Positions 1-13,952 of a DNA stretch of 62,000 nucleotides are shown here, in pieces. Numbering within the stretch: position 1 is the first letter of the stretch; every line of letters starts with the position of its first letter. The translations under genes were made by a program, and so were the position numbers. Source of the stretch: Acanthaster planci (Eukaryota > Echinodermata > Asteroidea > Valvatida > Acanthasteridae); assembly GCF_001949145.1 (NCBI RefSeq), contig NW_019091355.1:2912814-2974813 (forward strand), given 5' to 3'. The notes beneath the pieces are model-generated. The model saw nothing but the letters and a program-made list of their open reading frames with translations, was not told where the DNA came from and searched no databases.

Positions 1-2200
1 ATTGTAACATACAAGGTATACACTCCTTATTGTGTCTTTTATGGTTTGGGAAAGATTTCAGGAGGTTATCCCTCTACAGTAAGTACTCTGAAAAGTGCCT
101 TGGCTTGTACAGAAGGCCTGTCCCCACCTCCTCATTGCCTTGTTGATAGTCAGGTTTGGGCCACACATCACTGGGCCTATTTTCAGGCAAAGCAGAAATG
201 CAAACTACAAGTGCAAACACTTGAGTCCTCTCACCACAGTGAAGTTTGTGCAAGTGTTGTGGAAGTTGAGTATTGTTCATTTGAAGAAGTGCTCCCAGCA
301 TACCTGGCATTTTTTTTTGACAGAGGGGTGAGAATGAAACATATTTGAAACAGAAGACAATCTGTGGACGGGCTCCAGCCCTGTGATTGGAGTGTTATGA
401 CAGTCGCGTGTGAGATTCACCAGCAGTTGCTTGACCGATGTGGATCTTTTCTCTGACAAAGGGAACTTTTTATGGTCGATGTACGTGCCTCACACTCAAG
501 TCTCAAGCCATGTTGATCCTTGATACACACCTCCTGCATCTTGGTCTTGCATTCTTCATTCTGTATATCATAAAGCTGTGGGCACAAGTGAAAACGCTAA
601 CTGCAAAGTTGGTACAATGTACCTGCTTAAATAGACAAATAGTTGGTTCAGTGCATAAACAAAGAACTTTTTAACTGGGAGGGCTGGACTCGATAAGAAG
701 AAGGACTCAGTGAGATGAGAACCAAAGTGACATTCCACATCTAAAATTTGCAAGTTCTTCTGTGTCTCTGGTTCAGCTAGCTGTTTTGTCGTTCTGATTA
801 GAGTCAAGGCAATTCAGAAACTTACTTTATGTAAATCTGCCTAACTGATTAAATCCTGAATGCATCAGATTGTCATGGGAGCAGAGCAGTCTCTTATTGC
901 AGCCTAGCATTAAATTCTGGGGTTGTAGGCCAACTTTCTCTAGGGTCTTCATTTTCTGTTCATTTTCAAGAGGCTTCCCCAATTCATAGTTTTTCAACCT
1001 TGGAAAGATCTTGTCTCCTTCATCCTGGTTATTGCTTTTATTGGGAGTCAAAAAGACATAAATTAGGTTTAATGGAGGATACTTCCCCCTCCATCTTCCC
1101 CTCAGAAAGAGAAGGAGAAACCCACAAACTGTCCAGTCAGGTGTAGAAAGCATCGGCGGGTATAGTAGATGGGCTGTGGATGGGATGTTCTGTGATAATC
1201 AAAGCCGGCTCACAATGGGCTATTTAAGGAGCGGACCCTTTCGCCCCAAGATTATGTTTTGTCAAAAAAAGAAAGCCGAGAAAGGAGAGGGGGATTCTTT
1301 GAATAAAAAGAAGGTTAAATATTGGAAGAGGATTACTTTGGACCCTGGTCAACTGATGCAAAAAAGTTTGTTGCTGTGAAAAACACTTCTACTGTTTTGT
1401 TTTTGTTGGGCATGTAAAGTTGGGGAGGGTTCTTGAGGCATGCTGTACTTTCACCGAGGTGACTGAACTGCTGATTTGCTGGCCTTCAGAGTCTGAATTC
1501 AAAGTCTGATTTTAAAGGCGGACACTGAAATGCGGCAATATTGAATGGTACATGTGGCATTCACCTGTCAAGCAAGAAACCACAGAGGATAATGGAAGAA
1601 GACAAGAGTCGACAGTCCTCCTGCAAGACTTGACGCACGGCATAGTTCACTCTGAGTCTCGATTCAACTGTCTAAAAGTTTAAAACTTTAACTTTCTGCT
1701 CCTAGTCCTAGTCTCCTGTACATTTTTTCAGTGTGATAGACACTAGCTCCTGTGGTCTGTGCTGACTCACCTGCCATTTTCCCAAGTGGAACTTCATGAT
1801 CTAGTGGCACAAAAAGATCCCAAAGTCAATAGTTGTACCAAACAACGTTAACTTGAGAGGCATGATTGAGTAAATTGAGTTTGCATGATAGGTCTGACCT
1901 ACAAATACCAACTGTCCAAGAAAAAATTCTAGGGCACACTGTAATTGTTGACTTTCAATGGCAGAACTAGGGTACATTTACGGTGTGTAGAGCCTTTTAA
2001 CACCAGACATGTATGTAGATAGGCCTACACACATACGACATCACACCTGTGCAATTCTGGGGTATGGGTAGTACCCTAGTTTGAAAAATAAAGTTATTTT
2101 GTCACTCTGAGAGATTCAATTTTAATATTCTTTGATGTCATTTAAAGTTCAACTAAACCTTCAAAGTTTGAATTCAAGCATTTTTACCAGGTAAAGAATT
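1..2200. other. Gene-free AT-rich sequence
   Basis: Only short open frames without coding character. No splice-flanked exon or repeat was recognised. Confidence 0.6.
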
Positions 2201-2344
2201 GGGCCATGTTTGTTTCACGCGGATTTGGATCACGATCAGTGATCCATTGTTGGTTTATGGACACCAAAACGTGCCTCATGGATGGTGCAAACTAGTGCTA
2301 GGATCACTGATCAAGATCCAGATCCCTGTGAAGCAAATAGGCCC
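2201..2344. repeat. Miniature inverted-repeat element, 144 bp
   Basis: Terminal inverted repeats of about 44 bp: the left arm (2201-2245) starts GGGCCATGTTTGTTTCAC and ends GATCAGTGATCC. The right arm (2301-2344) starts GGATCACTGATC and ends TTTGxxTCAC-compatible GAAGCAAATAGGCCC. About 35 of 44 positions agree. There is no coding capacity. Confidence 0.7.
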
Positions 2345-5300
2345 TTCAACTTGCAGGTGCAAAATAACAGATCCACTGACAAAGAAAAAGAGTTTAAATA
2401 AATAACGCTTAGTCACAGATAAGATTGCAGTTGAAACAATAATCTTTGTAATCTTACCGTTTCAAAATTTAACCCCTAGCTTGCAAAGTACCAGGTTAAT
2501 TCCTACCTCCAACTTTAAAAAGTCATTCAGCAAACTAGAAAAATAACTGATCAGTGACGGTTACTAACAGAGCCCTGGATACAGTTTTGTACACATTACA
2601 TGTACATGTATACATATGTGGTCCCATTTGGGGGGGAGGGAACTTTGCTTGTAATTTTTGTGGTTGTGTGCTGGTATGTTAAAGCACTCATCACTGTTAT
2701 ATATCAATAGGCATTTGACAACCACAAATTAGATTACCCACAAGGTCAAGGATAGGCAGCACTCAACATCAAAAGCTTTCCCAGAAAGTTGACATAATGT
2801 GGAGGCTTTCTTGGGCACCGTTTGTAATATGAGCGAACACGGATGTGTGCCACAGTGACAAGTGTAGTATGGTATGTGCTTTGACTAGTTATGTATTCGT
2901 ATTGATTCAGATCGTTGGTTTAAATGGTTATTTCTGATGCCACATAGGTAGACGTTTTTCCTGTTCAGACCCATACATGTACCACTTCCGTGGGCTTGGA
3001 ACCATGCTGTATACAATTTTTGAACTGCAGTATTTCATATAGTGTGGGGCAGGCCGTGCATGAAGAGGAAAAAAGTAATGAATTGATTGTCGCAACAGTG
3101 TGACCTGTTAATTTGGTAAGTATTAGGTCCATTTTATTAGCAGTCATGAGGTTTTCTGGAATTCAAGAATGTTCCAGCACTGACAGTGTAGTGAATTGGT
3201 TTCTACTTTGTTGGCCGAACTTCCCGAAATATTCGTACTTAGCTGTGAACTTGTACAAATGTGTGCCATAAACAGCCTTCACAGTGTGTACATGTATTTG
3301 CATACAGTTTTATGTGTGCAAGTTGTGTCCAAACTTAATGAAATAGAATAGGCATCTTCCATCGATACACTTACCAATCAAATAAAAAAACATGAATGCT
3401 TCAATTTGGTTTTAAAGTCTAGTTTGTTAAGAAACTTTATCTTTTGGAAAGAGACTGTTAGAGACAATTATTTCACTCCAACTGTATTTTGTATACAACA
3501 AACCTTGACTACAACAAACCTCCACAGTTTTATGCAGCATGCAAAGGATTGAATGATTTAATCTTTTGCGTGAATATACTTGCTGACATGAACGTTATTC
3601 ACTTGTTGATGTCATTTACAAACAAACATGTACAAATCACTGTGGATGTGACTGTACCGGTAAAAGACAACAAAATTACTTGGAATACGTTTACAAGCCT
3701 GGTGAACTTTACACGCTATCCAAAAGAGTGGATTTTTAATCCTATGCATGACTGTGCACTGACGCAGATGAACGTGTCTCTGTCATCATTATAAAGACGA
3801 TTTATCGATGTATGGGGTTTGTGTCACTGTACACACCCGGCTTTGTGTTTGCTCAGTTTGAAGTGGTTATTGTGCTCACACAAATCCTACAGATTGCCGG
3901 TATTTGTTTTTTAAACATTATCAGTGCTTGTGTGTCCATATTGACTTTTGATATTAAATGGAGATGTACAAGAGTATGTGAAGGCATGTTGTACAGAATT
4001 GGTTGTACAACCTCAAAACTTCGTAGGAACTAAAACAGGTTGCACGTGATTACTTGGACATGGGTTGAGAGTTTGGTTGGGTGTGGTAGAGTGCAGAGTG
4101 GCACTGCACTGCATGCAGTCAGTTTGCTTGTTGAGTTTCATGTGGTACAAGTTCAGAGAAATGCGGCTTTACTTAACTTTGTTGTGTTCCATACCGATTT
4201 GCTTCAGTTTTGTTACTCATTGTGCCAAAGTTTATTTTGCTTCAACAGGTCAAACATGCTCGTAAATGATTTGGCTTGCTCGGACACCATAGTTGGTTGA
4301 GCTTGAATGATTTTGGCTTCATTTTTGACTTGGTTGATGTTTGGAATTAAATTTCCAAGCAAGTGAGAAAAATCTTAAAAGCTGACCTTTCCAACAATAT
4401 TTCTCACAAACTAAACACAGTAGAGTTCAGTAAATCAGAGCCTCGGAATGAATCTTCTTTTTGCTTATTCAAAAAAACAAATCAAAAATAAGTTGTGGTA
4501 GGCCTTTATTTGCACTTCTGTGCATGTGCTAAACAATCAGTAAACTTGTTAAAATGACACCACACGGGTATGAAATGTTTTAAGGGAACTTCACATTGCA
4601 TTTTTCCTTTTGCCTGACTGCATATGGCGAGTGTAATCAGGTAAACTGCTTTTCTCAGTGTTATTACTATTTTTCGCAACCGATTAAGCAACTTAATTCC
4701 CGGACCCATCAAGTTCATCGCTTAACATTTGAAAAGCTCCAAAAATGTATGACCCAAACCCATTTTTGTCGCCCACTGCACAGATTTTACAGGCTGCCTT
4801 TTAAGCAGTGTATAAACAAGACAGTGCGTTCACAATTCCTGTCGCTAATCCGCATAGAACCCTTCCAGAGGGCAAAAACTCAAATCCTCGGCATTCTTTT
4901 CAGCTAATTACATCCCCTTGAATGATAACAGCCTCATACCACAGGGTCCTCCGCAGCCAAACCATAAACTTGTTGTACACTATGGACTGTCTCCTCGGTG
5001 TTAAACCAGCTCGGGGAATCGTGCCTCAACCAGCAATTTTGCCTCATGTCCTGGCTTGACCTTTTCCTATGTTGTTTCACAGCTGGTTATTTTTCTTGCT
5101 CTTTCACTCTCCGATGCCCTTACTGGAAAAGCGATATTGGAAAACCAGATCCAGACATATTTGACATTCTTACCTTTGTTGTCACCCGTAAGAGTCAACT
5201 TGACAGTTTCTGACAAATAAACAGATTTCAAGATGAAAAATAAATTCATTGTGCCCTCTTTTTTTTATTCAAAGTGGACAATAGAACATCTGTTTTGTAT

Positions 5301-8300
5301 GTGGAACTCGTCCGGGTGTTAAGCCCTGAGGCTGTTGAACTTTTCTTTGTGAACTTGAACCTTAAACAGATTATCATAACAAAGATGTCATTTGTTATGC
5401 TTAGTTGCATCCGATCAGGTTAAAAACTCGAGTGTTTTGCCAGCCCAAGTGAGAAATACCCCATAGTTTGTTGAAATTCAGCTACATATACACAGAGATG
5501 CATTGAAAAACTTTTAGGATATCTTTTTTCTATGTCGTTTCTATGTCTACTTGGTTGCACTTTGTAATGGCAGGTGTTTTTAGGCAGCCAATCTTTTTTC
5601 ATAAACCTTTGCCATGTTTCGCTCACAGTGTTGGCTGTTCCATTCTTTAAAGAAGTGGGGAATTTATCGGTAAGTTCACACTACAGTATGGCTCTAGTGT
5701 TTGAAGTGTGAGGTTGGCTCAAGTGGTTTTATTTCATTTTTATCAGCAGCATTTTTGAAGGGTTGTGGTTTTAGAAAATAACTGAAAAAAAAAATGGTGC
5801 TTTGCTTGGTTATAGGTATCCAGGCTCTCATCTCAGCCCTCTAAGCCTTATAAAAACCTGAGTTTTTAAGTCAGTATATCAGTCATCATGCTCTTAAACA
5901 CCATCTGCATCTGTATCTGTAAATCATCGTCAAGTTGACATGGGGAGGAAGGTGAAGACCAGAAAGATGTCATAAAAAACACTTGTGTATGACATCAGAG
6001 TTCATGATTGCCTGGTGAGTTGCACAGAAGTGTGTTAACTTTATTCTGAATCACATGTCACTGCACTCCCTTCCTTGAGGAAAATCGCCCAGCAATTACG
6101 GCCCCCTTTTACCCCCAAGAAGTTGGTCTTTCCCTCACTGACCAGACCCACAGAACGGCCTCCACTCACAGGCCAATAAACCAGGCAATTTCTTCTGCGT
6201 GGCAGCACTGGGACATTCCCTCAAAAGTGGGAAATGTTTTTTGAAAGAGCATTGGAAGACCTGCCAGCACCCACCTCTACACCCTCCCTACTGTATTCAA
6301 GAGGTGTTATGAGCCGGTGGTATTTATTGTTGGCTATAAATGCCTTGTCCCAACCACAGAGGATAATCATCCAACAATCTTGGAAGCTAAGTGATTGTTG
6401 GTGAGTGTTCAAACTCTGATTCAGACTTTGGAAGTTGCGTATATGTATAAATAACACATGTACTGTTTGAGAAACCTGTTTTAGTGCCCCGCTACCAGTG
6501 TGCAATGTTAACAAAAGGATATGCACCAAGGAATCGTCATACATGCACGTGTACCACTGGTATTTATTGTTGGCTTTGTTCTAGCACAAAGGACACAAAA
6601 ATAGCCACTCCAGCTAAGTTGAAGGCTGTAACCTGGTCAAGAGGTGTTAGTTCAAATGACAACAATTTCCCAGAAAGTTACCATGTGGATGTGGAGTGTG
6701 TCACCTCAAGCACAGAAGTTAAAGTTGACAGTACCAAAGATAAATCAACCCACACACATACAACTTACAGTATTTTGAAAGAAGTGATATCATGAGAGAT
6801 TAGTGGCAAGATGTGGTCAACACTCTTTGCTTATTGTTCACATATATGTAGCTCCGGGACCCATAAACACAAATCCTTATTTTTTTAAATTTAATTTATT
6901 CAACCATTTTCTTCCCTACTGGGCAGAAAATTAACACAAACATGATTTTGTGACATCACATCACAACTGTTTACGCCGTGAATTTGCATGAAGTTGAACA
7001 CATTTCAACTCAAGCAACTTTCTCTGGGAACATTTTGCTTCACTTTCACACTTGAAGTATGAATTGGCCTCCACAAGGAAACACTCACAAAAGAAATACC
7101 ACAATCCACCCATGCAACCTGCCATCTGCTTTGGTTTCTCAAATTCTCAGGAAACAAGTGAAAAAAAGGACATATGATCGTGCAGCCTGGCTCTTTGGCA
7201 CAATAGGTTTTCACATTTTCGCAAAATTTCTTTGAAATAGCATGCAGTGTTGCATTTTCACCAGAAACGGGATTTTGGTTTCAACCTCATACATGTACAC
7301 GTAGCAAATGTAATGAGGGAACTTCCTCTGTTCTTTGAAACAGTCAGACCCGTAATGTACCAGTTGACTTTTTTTCCTGTAAATTATACTCACTTTTGTT
7401 ACCTCTGATATTTCCTCATACTATGCAAGTGTTCCATTTCAAAATATGTTGATGCTTTGGATGTTTAGAAGAGTTAATATTGTGATCTGATTTCTCATAC
7501 GTATTCCAAAATTTTCAAGTATGTACAGCCATTGAAGTTTTTCAACTTCGTGCAAACTGAAAGTTATCTGCATTCCAGTCGATGAAATATGAAAATGTAC
7601 TGCTTTGTTCATTTTTGCTTTGGACAAGCAGAAATGTGGAACAAGATGACAAGGAGATTTGCGGGAACTTTCTTTTTGATGTTCTTGTAAAGTCTTGTTT
7701 GTTAATGTTTTGGTGGATGATGTTAAGAGAACACGCTTCAAGCCATACTTGGACTGAACTGTACACAGTGTGACCTGTTGGTCTCCCCGTCTCGTACAAA
7801 AAAGGCTACCACTCTCCTTTCTCCGTCATGGCCCAGCAGGTCGCCAAATCAAGCTGTCTGCCCTCCCCTCTGATCTCCAACCCCTCTAGGCCAGGGAGTC
7901 AGGCCTCTCACCACAGGTAGAGCCTGAAACACGAGCCCTTGACAAAATACCCAGCATTCCACCTGCGTTCCTGTGCCAGTGTGTGTCCACCTTTTCCTCC
8001 TGTGCATGTACAAGTGCATGTACTCCTGCTGCATCTTGAAGTGTTTTGAGCTGTACATGACACGTAGTCACTTGCGTCATAGGTCTTTTATGTATTTATT
8101 TCACGGCTGTCCAAATTTCATTTTGCCTAATGAAAATGCTGAGTTTCATTCCACTCAGCAGCAAGTAGATGAAAACACTCCCTTGGCAGGGTAGATGTAT
8201 CTTGTATCTCTCTGGTTCTGGGTTCTCCAGGGAAAGACATTATGATCCAAACGAGATAGGCGCCTGTACTTTATAATCTTTCAGAAATAATGGGTCAATA

Positions 8301-10316
8301 AATTACTTGGAGTCTATTGAAGCAGGGGAGATGTTTGTATGTTCTGTTTACAGTCAGTATACAGTACAATTTGCATGTAATAATTAAATGTTTTACTTGG
8401 AATTGTAACCAGAATGGATTGTTCCTGGGGCACTTATGTAATATTGGCATACAATATTGGTACATCAAGGCGTAGGTACCACATGTACATGTTTAGGACC
8501 ATATGTACATGTTTAGGACCACATGTTTATGTGTAAATGTGCTTTGATACATGTACATGTATGTGGTTACCTACATATTTGTTGTCGTAGTAACTGCAAA
8601 GTGCAATCACAGTTGATCTGAAAACTATCTGAGGGGAGGAAATCCGGCTCTGGAAAAAGCTACAGGCTTTCAAGGATTATGAGTGTGCGTGTATCATGTG
8701 CAATGTAACAGTTTTGCAAAGATGTTCATTCAATCGTTGTCATTTCATTGTCATGAACTCTTGATACAAAAAGATAATTCTTATCATTTGAGATTCTACA
8801 TGTAAAGGCATTTAAATCCAAACTTTGAGAGATCTAACTTTGAGAGGCCTATAAAAAAACACCTTTATAATGTCTAAGAAAACTACAATTTGGCCTTGTA
8901 ACTAGTTTTCAAGAACCTTTAATCTGACTGTGTTTTTTTCTTGGAACATCTTGGATGTAACACAGCCCCCCCATTGTTTAAGCTGTCAACTTTTTTTGTG
9001 TAAAAGCATGCGCTACTTTATGCAGAACACACTGTTAACTTGTACAGCTTAGGCCTTATCAAGTTCATGTGTACCAGTAGTACAGGTCCAACCCTTGATG
9101 GTTTCCAGAAGGTGAGATCCAGGGTTGTGTGATTGATGATGATGTTCCAGTGAGCATGACTGTTCACCCAGTGGTGTGATTGTTGGCCACACTCACCCCT
9201 ACTACTGTACATCTGGGACTGAATTTGGAATTGTGAAAAGGTGTGGGATTGAACTCATCAGATCACTTTGATACATGGACGGGAATAATGATTGTGCACA
9301 CCTCGCACCTTTCACTTGGCCTGGTTGAACCCTAGTCACGGTTGTTTTTTTTGAGTTCGCACCATTTGCAGACCGTCACCAACCAGACTTGCAGCTGCTG
9401 CGTCACAGCATGTATTCTTGCAAATTCTGTTCCTTACTGTTTGTGTTGACATTTTTTTCCGAATTCATTTATTGGTGTTTCAGCCATTGAGGTAAATATT
9501 CTTTGCTGTCACATTAATGTATTTTTCTGTGTTAAAATGGAATATCAGTAAGACAGATATTCTTGAGGGGATTTTTCGTTTGGATGGACAGGAATGAGAG
9601 GGGATTCATGTAGGTTTGGGAGTACTACAATTGTTCTAACATTTTATGTGGTTAAAAAGAATGCAGTTTTATCCATCAAGGATTTTTAGAACTTAGTGCT
9701 TTAATAGTACTCAATGCACAACTTAATCTTTCACTAACACCACCATGCTTCCTGTGCTAAATGTTCTTGGAGGTGGGTGTCCCTCATAACAGGAGATTGA
9801 TCTTCCTTCATTGCGAAATGCTTGGTTTCGATAAGAAGCAAAAGAAAATTGTGCAGATAGGCTTGGTTGCCCAGGCCCAGATCAAAGGAAGTTTTGGAAG
9901 GAAAATGGAAGAGGTCATACGTGGGCAAGTTATCATTCTGTCTTTTGTAACAATAGGAGCATATATATTTTCGTTTGTTGCACAAGTAGTATTTGATTTC
10001 TATTGATGCAAGGCTGGGCGATGTTGGTCTTGTGTAAATACTTTACAACTAACTTTCATGAAGCTAATGAAACTATGTCAGTGTCACTGAATGTGGATCA
10101 TCTTTAGAAAAAGCATGATTGATACCCTGGTGGCCACAGACAGAAATCTTTCTTCTTTTGGGGGCAAAGAAATTGTTATGCCTGGCAAATGGTGTTTAAA
10201 AGGCAAATTCTACAGCCTGAAATATATTTATGTGAGTGTTTGCTACATTTAGAGAAAATTGAAAAGTTTGATTTGAATGAGTATCCCTCAACCAGTAATT
10301 CAAATGAGAGAAAATA
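2345..10316. other. Gene-free AT-rich sequence
   Basis: Apart from the small tandem repeat at 8479-8530 and scattered ACATGT palindromes, I see nothing supportable. The short frames here have no recognisable motif. Confidence 0.55.
8479..8530. repeat. 20-bp tandem repeat
   Basis: The unit ACATGTACATGTTTAGGACC is present about 2.5 times (8481-8500, 8501-8520 with one change, then a partial copy). It is built on the ACATGTACATGT palindrome common in this window. Confidence 0.85.
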
Positions 10317-10570
10317 GGGTCATTCTATCAATATGGGGTCCAAAAGTGTGATATACTTGTGTCCCTGTTACACGTGACCTGTGTAATTTCACACGGCAAT
10401 ATCTCTGAAATTGATTTCAATCTATTTCTGTTTGTTTGGTTGGTAATATGCATTAATTCATCGCTCTTGGAAATGACAGAATGTATTCTGAACTTACTAA
10501 ATCATACATGTATGTCAAAGGTGACAGGGACATAAAAAAATTGGACCCCCTAAGTTATAGAATGGCCCAA
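10317..10570. repeat. Miniature inverted-repeat element, family with TIR GGGTCATTCTAT, copy A
   Basis: The ends are GGGTCATTCTAT and ATAGAATGGCCC. Just inside are GGGGTCCAA and its inverse TTGGACCCC, then GTGTCCCTGTTACA and its inverse GTGACAGGGACA. The whole 250 bp is clearly related to 42466-42713 in the same orientation, so this is a dispersed family. Confidence 0.8.
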
Positions 10571-13500
10571 TGTCTAGTAATAGCTGAGACTCTCAAAGAT
10601 ATTTTCTCAGTTTAAAAATGAGTAAACATACCACATAATGAAGGGTATGCCCTTGGGGACTGATGTTGCTTGGTGCTTTGTCATGGCTATTTAATTGCTC
10701 TGGGCTGTGAATTATTTGGAAGATTCATAAGACAGCACACTTCTTGCTCTTCCGTGATTATCGTTACAGGGAATTGAATTTGAAAGTGGAGAGTACGGTC
10801 ACAGAGTTATTTCTTCAAGGTTCTGTTGTTTCAATGAAGGGATGCACATGGTCAAATTTGCAAAATAATGGTTTAAAAATGACTCAACCTTTTCATAACA
10901 TGACCTTACTTGCAGGCAGTTATTTTCTCAATAAATCAAGCTCTGCTTTTGTGTATCACCTTAGCAGAGATGATTAAAAACAGTAGATTTCAAGAATATG
11001 TTTTATGAGAATACATGCTTTGTTTTTGTTTGTCCAGGGTTAACAACAGACGTGTGGCCTTGTCTAGCAAGCTGTAGGAGTAGGAAGTCTGTTAACTATC
11101 TACGAGGTTACTCATCTGTATATAAGGTGAGCAAACAGATAATTATAGACAGTAGGTACTAATCTCATGTATTACATGTACATGTATGTGTATTTAATCA
11201 ATACTTACGGTTCGGGAGGTTTGAATGAATCTTCTCCTCTTTTTTCCTGAGAGTTTTTTAACCAGCTTGTACGGAATTCGCAATTTAGTTACTGGTGGCA
11301 GAATTGGGGGCCAGGGGCCGCTGATCCCCTCCTCCTCTTGTTCAACTGGGGGAATGCCTTCTCCCTACTCCTGGCAGGTCCTTTAATGGGGCGGGACTTA
11401 TTGGATTGGTTTATAATGGCTGATGCCGATTCTCTCACAACTTCCCCCCACCCCCACTCTGAAAATTCTTCCTCCATCATTGACTTAGTTCTGAAGAAGA
11501 TGCATCTGAACAGCTTCCCATCTATAGTTGAAGTGTAAATATGCACTGTCAACACTATTTATGGTGGATTTCCGGTTGAAACCCCCTTCCCAATCTGTCC
11601 CCCCTCCCACCAGTTTTACTTCTGTTAGCATGCATGTGTATGTTTATGCATTAGTTGCAGAGGTTTTTATTCGTAAATCATAGTTTTTACATGACATTCT
11701 TTTTAACCTTTACTGTATCCGTCCGCACATCATGTGTTTGAAGTGACTGCTACTCTTTCCAGGAAAAGGACATCGGTGCATTGGTTTTATTTTATGTACA
11801 GGTACGTGTAGGCCTACAACAAAAACTAACTTTGTGTGACTACAGTAAGGAAATGTCAACGCTCTGTTGGCATTCCCTAATTTTCCATACATGTATCTAT
11901 AAAAATTTGGGAGAAATGTGTTACACTCTTATTTCAATTTCAATCAGAGTTGGCAGGTGCCAACTAGTGAAACATTTCAAGTGCTTTCTCCCATATCAAG
12001 TCAAACGTCATTTCTTTTCAAAGCCAAGTCTCATCTCGAGTCAAAAACTAGTGTGGTTAACAGTCTAGGAAATGTTTAGAAGTTGATTTTACGGTATTTC
12101 TCAGGGACAGACTTTCACGCCTTCAGTAAGTAAGTACTTTTGGGTGCTGTTGCCAGTTCTCCTGGTGCAGGGTTCATATTTGAACGGAGACTTCAAATAT
12201 GCCATACATGCCCATATACGCATGCAAGTACATGTATGCTATGATAACCTGTTTGTAGTACAGTATCCTCTTTCGTTTTCGGATCTGGCATGTCTAGATT
12301 TTTGTCTTATCTCATACAGCATCAGATATGGGCTCATTTGGCCAACCTACATAAAACTTTTCTCAACCCAGAACTTGACCTGACGGTGTTGGCATTTTTT
12401 TCCACCTGCGGAATCCTTGGTTGGGTTCAGGGTGCATTTATTGTCAGCAGGTCACTGTCAGTCCCAGTATCAGTGTCATTATCCTTGAGGCAGTGCCACC
12501 AGGAAGGAAGGGCAGCCCTGTCCAGGGACATGTGGTTTTTACTCAGGATAGATCAACTTATTCACTGCTTGTACATAATATTTTAGCACGTATCATTGGT
12601 TTACCACTCAGTATTTTTTCGCAACAAACCAGATGCATTATTATTCTCTGCCGCAAAAGTCAACATTTTAAAACAACAAGGAACCAAGGTTATTTCTCAA
12701 AACTATACTTAAGTGGGACACCATCAATGCTGGCTCCTGAGGGCCATTTGTATGAGATTTGTGTTACACTTGTGCGACAAGTGCTTTGGAGAAACAAAGA
12801 GCATGCATTTTTAAGACATCCCTGAATTTTTTTGTTGGAATGGTTTAAGACTAAAACAGCAACGTGTTTGTCTTTCACTTGCTGCATTGTTCACTGGCTG
12901 TTGTTTGATATTCGTATTTTGATCATGCAGACAACTTGCACTTTGGTCCAGCCAATCTGATCATGAACACTTTCGGTGACTGGCATTGTGTTTGCTGGGT
13001 GTACCAAAACAGATCAAATTTGTCTGATTTTAGTCACTGATACCTCAATGGACAAGTCTGAAGGAAATGCTCAATGAGTTCACTTAGTCAGTCACTTTTG
13101 CAGGGAAAGTCCATCATCTAAAGGCAGAAACCATGTATGTGAAATTATGAATGAATTTTGAATGAAAACAGTGTATTAACTTGTACTTGTATGTGTAGTC
13201 GTCTCTTAATAATCAAGGAGTTTTACCCATAATGCAGTTGTTTTTTATCTAAGTGTAATTGTTATTGCCCTACATGTGTGTGCATAGGAGAAGGATGTTG
13301 AAGGTATTGAAGCTGTGTGGCAAACTTGTGTGGGTGATTTTGAAGGTTGTATTATGTCAAGGTCTTGGGACAAACCTTGTGTTGTTTATTCTCAGCCATG
13401 CGTAAATTTAGGCTCCATTCATACTGCTCCTGGAAGTCATTCACACTGCCTCAACATACTGATGGGAATTACCAGACAAGTTTGAAGGATTGAAGTAGTC

Positions 13501-13952
13501 ACCCTGTCAGGGAATGCATGCAAGAAATAATGGAGGATTTTGGAGGACTGAGGTTGTGTCTAGATTTAACATGGATGGAGCTGGAGGATTTTGAAGCACT
13601 GAGGTTTCATCCAAGCAAAAATGTCAAGGGAGTTAGGCATTGGGCTAATGTTTAGTGTCATCCATATTTCAAATCAAAAGGTAAGTTAGTGCTCATTGCA
13701 AAACCACAGATGGTTAAACCGCAGGGTTCAACTGGCACTGTCTTTTGAAAAGTGCAACAGTGTAATGTATACATGATTGATCAGATCAGATGAAAAGTGC
13801 AGATGTGATTTCGTTTCTCTATTGCAATATTGTGATAACACATTGGTACGGACTTGAGGTCAAGAAATATTTGCAATACTTCTGGTAGATTTGTTTTGCC
13901 AACTAAAGTAATGGAGAACAGACCCAAATGCTGGAAGTTGGAAGGACCTCAT
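10571..13952. other. Gene-free AT-rich sequence with one GC-richer patch
   Basis: The patch 11300-11470 contains GGGGCGGGACTTATTGGATTG, with a GC-box and an inverted CCAAT. It could be regulatory, but nothing ties it to a gene. Confidence 0.45.
13531..13611. repeat. Short imperfect direct repeat
   Basis: TGGAGGATTTTGGAGGACTG at 13531 and TGGAGGATTTTGAAGCACTG at 13582, both continuing AGGTT. The spacing is 51 bases. No gene is seen here. Confidence 0.7.

Noticed and set aside
6316-6650. Repeated words GGTATTTATTGTTGGCT and TCAAGAGGTGTTA
   Set aside because: Short matches in different order without extended similarity. Not convincing as a duplication.
9761-10006. 81-codon plus-strand frame ending in a hydrophobic segment
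   Set aside because: No splice context, no recognisable motif, and the antisense frame is equally open. Probably chance.
12421-12825. 134-codon plus-strand frame
   Set aside because: Amino-acid pattern and codon use look random, with no acceptor or donor support. Length alone is not enough.
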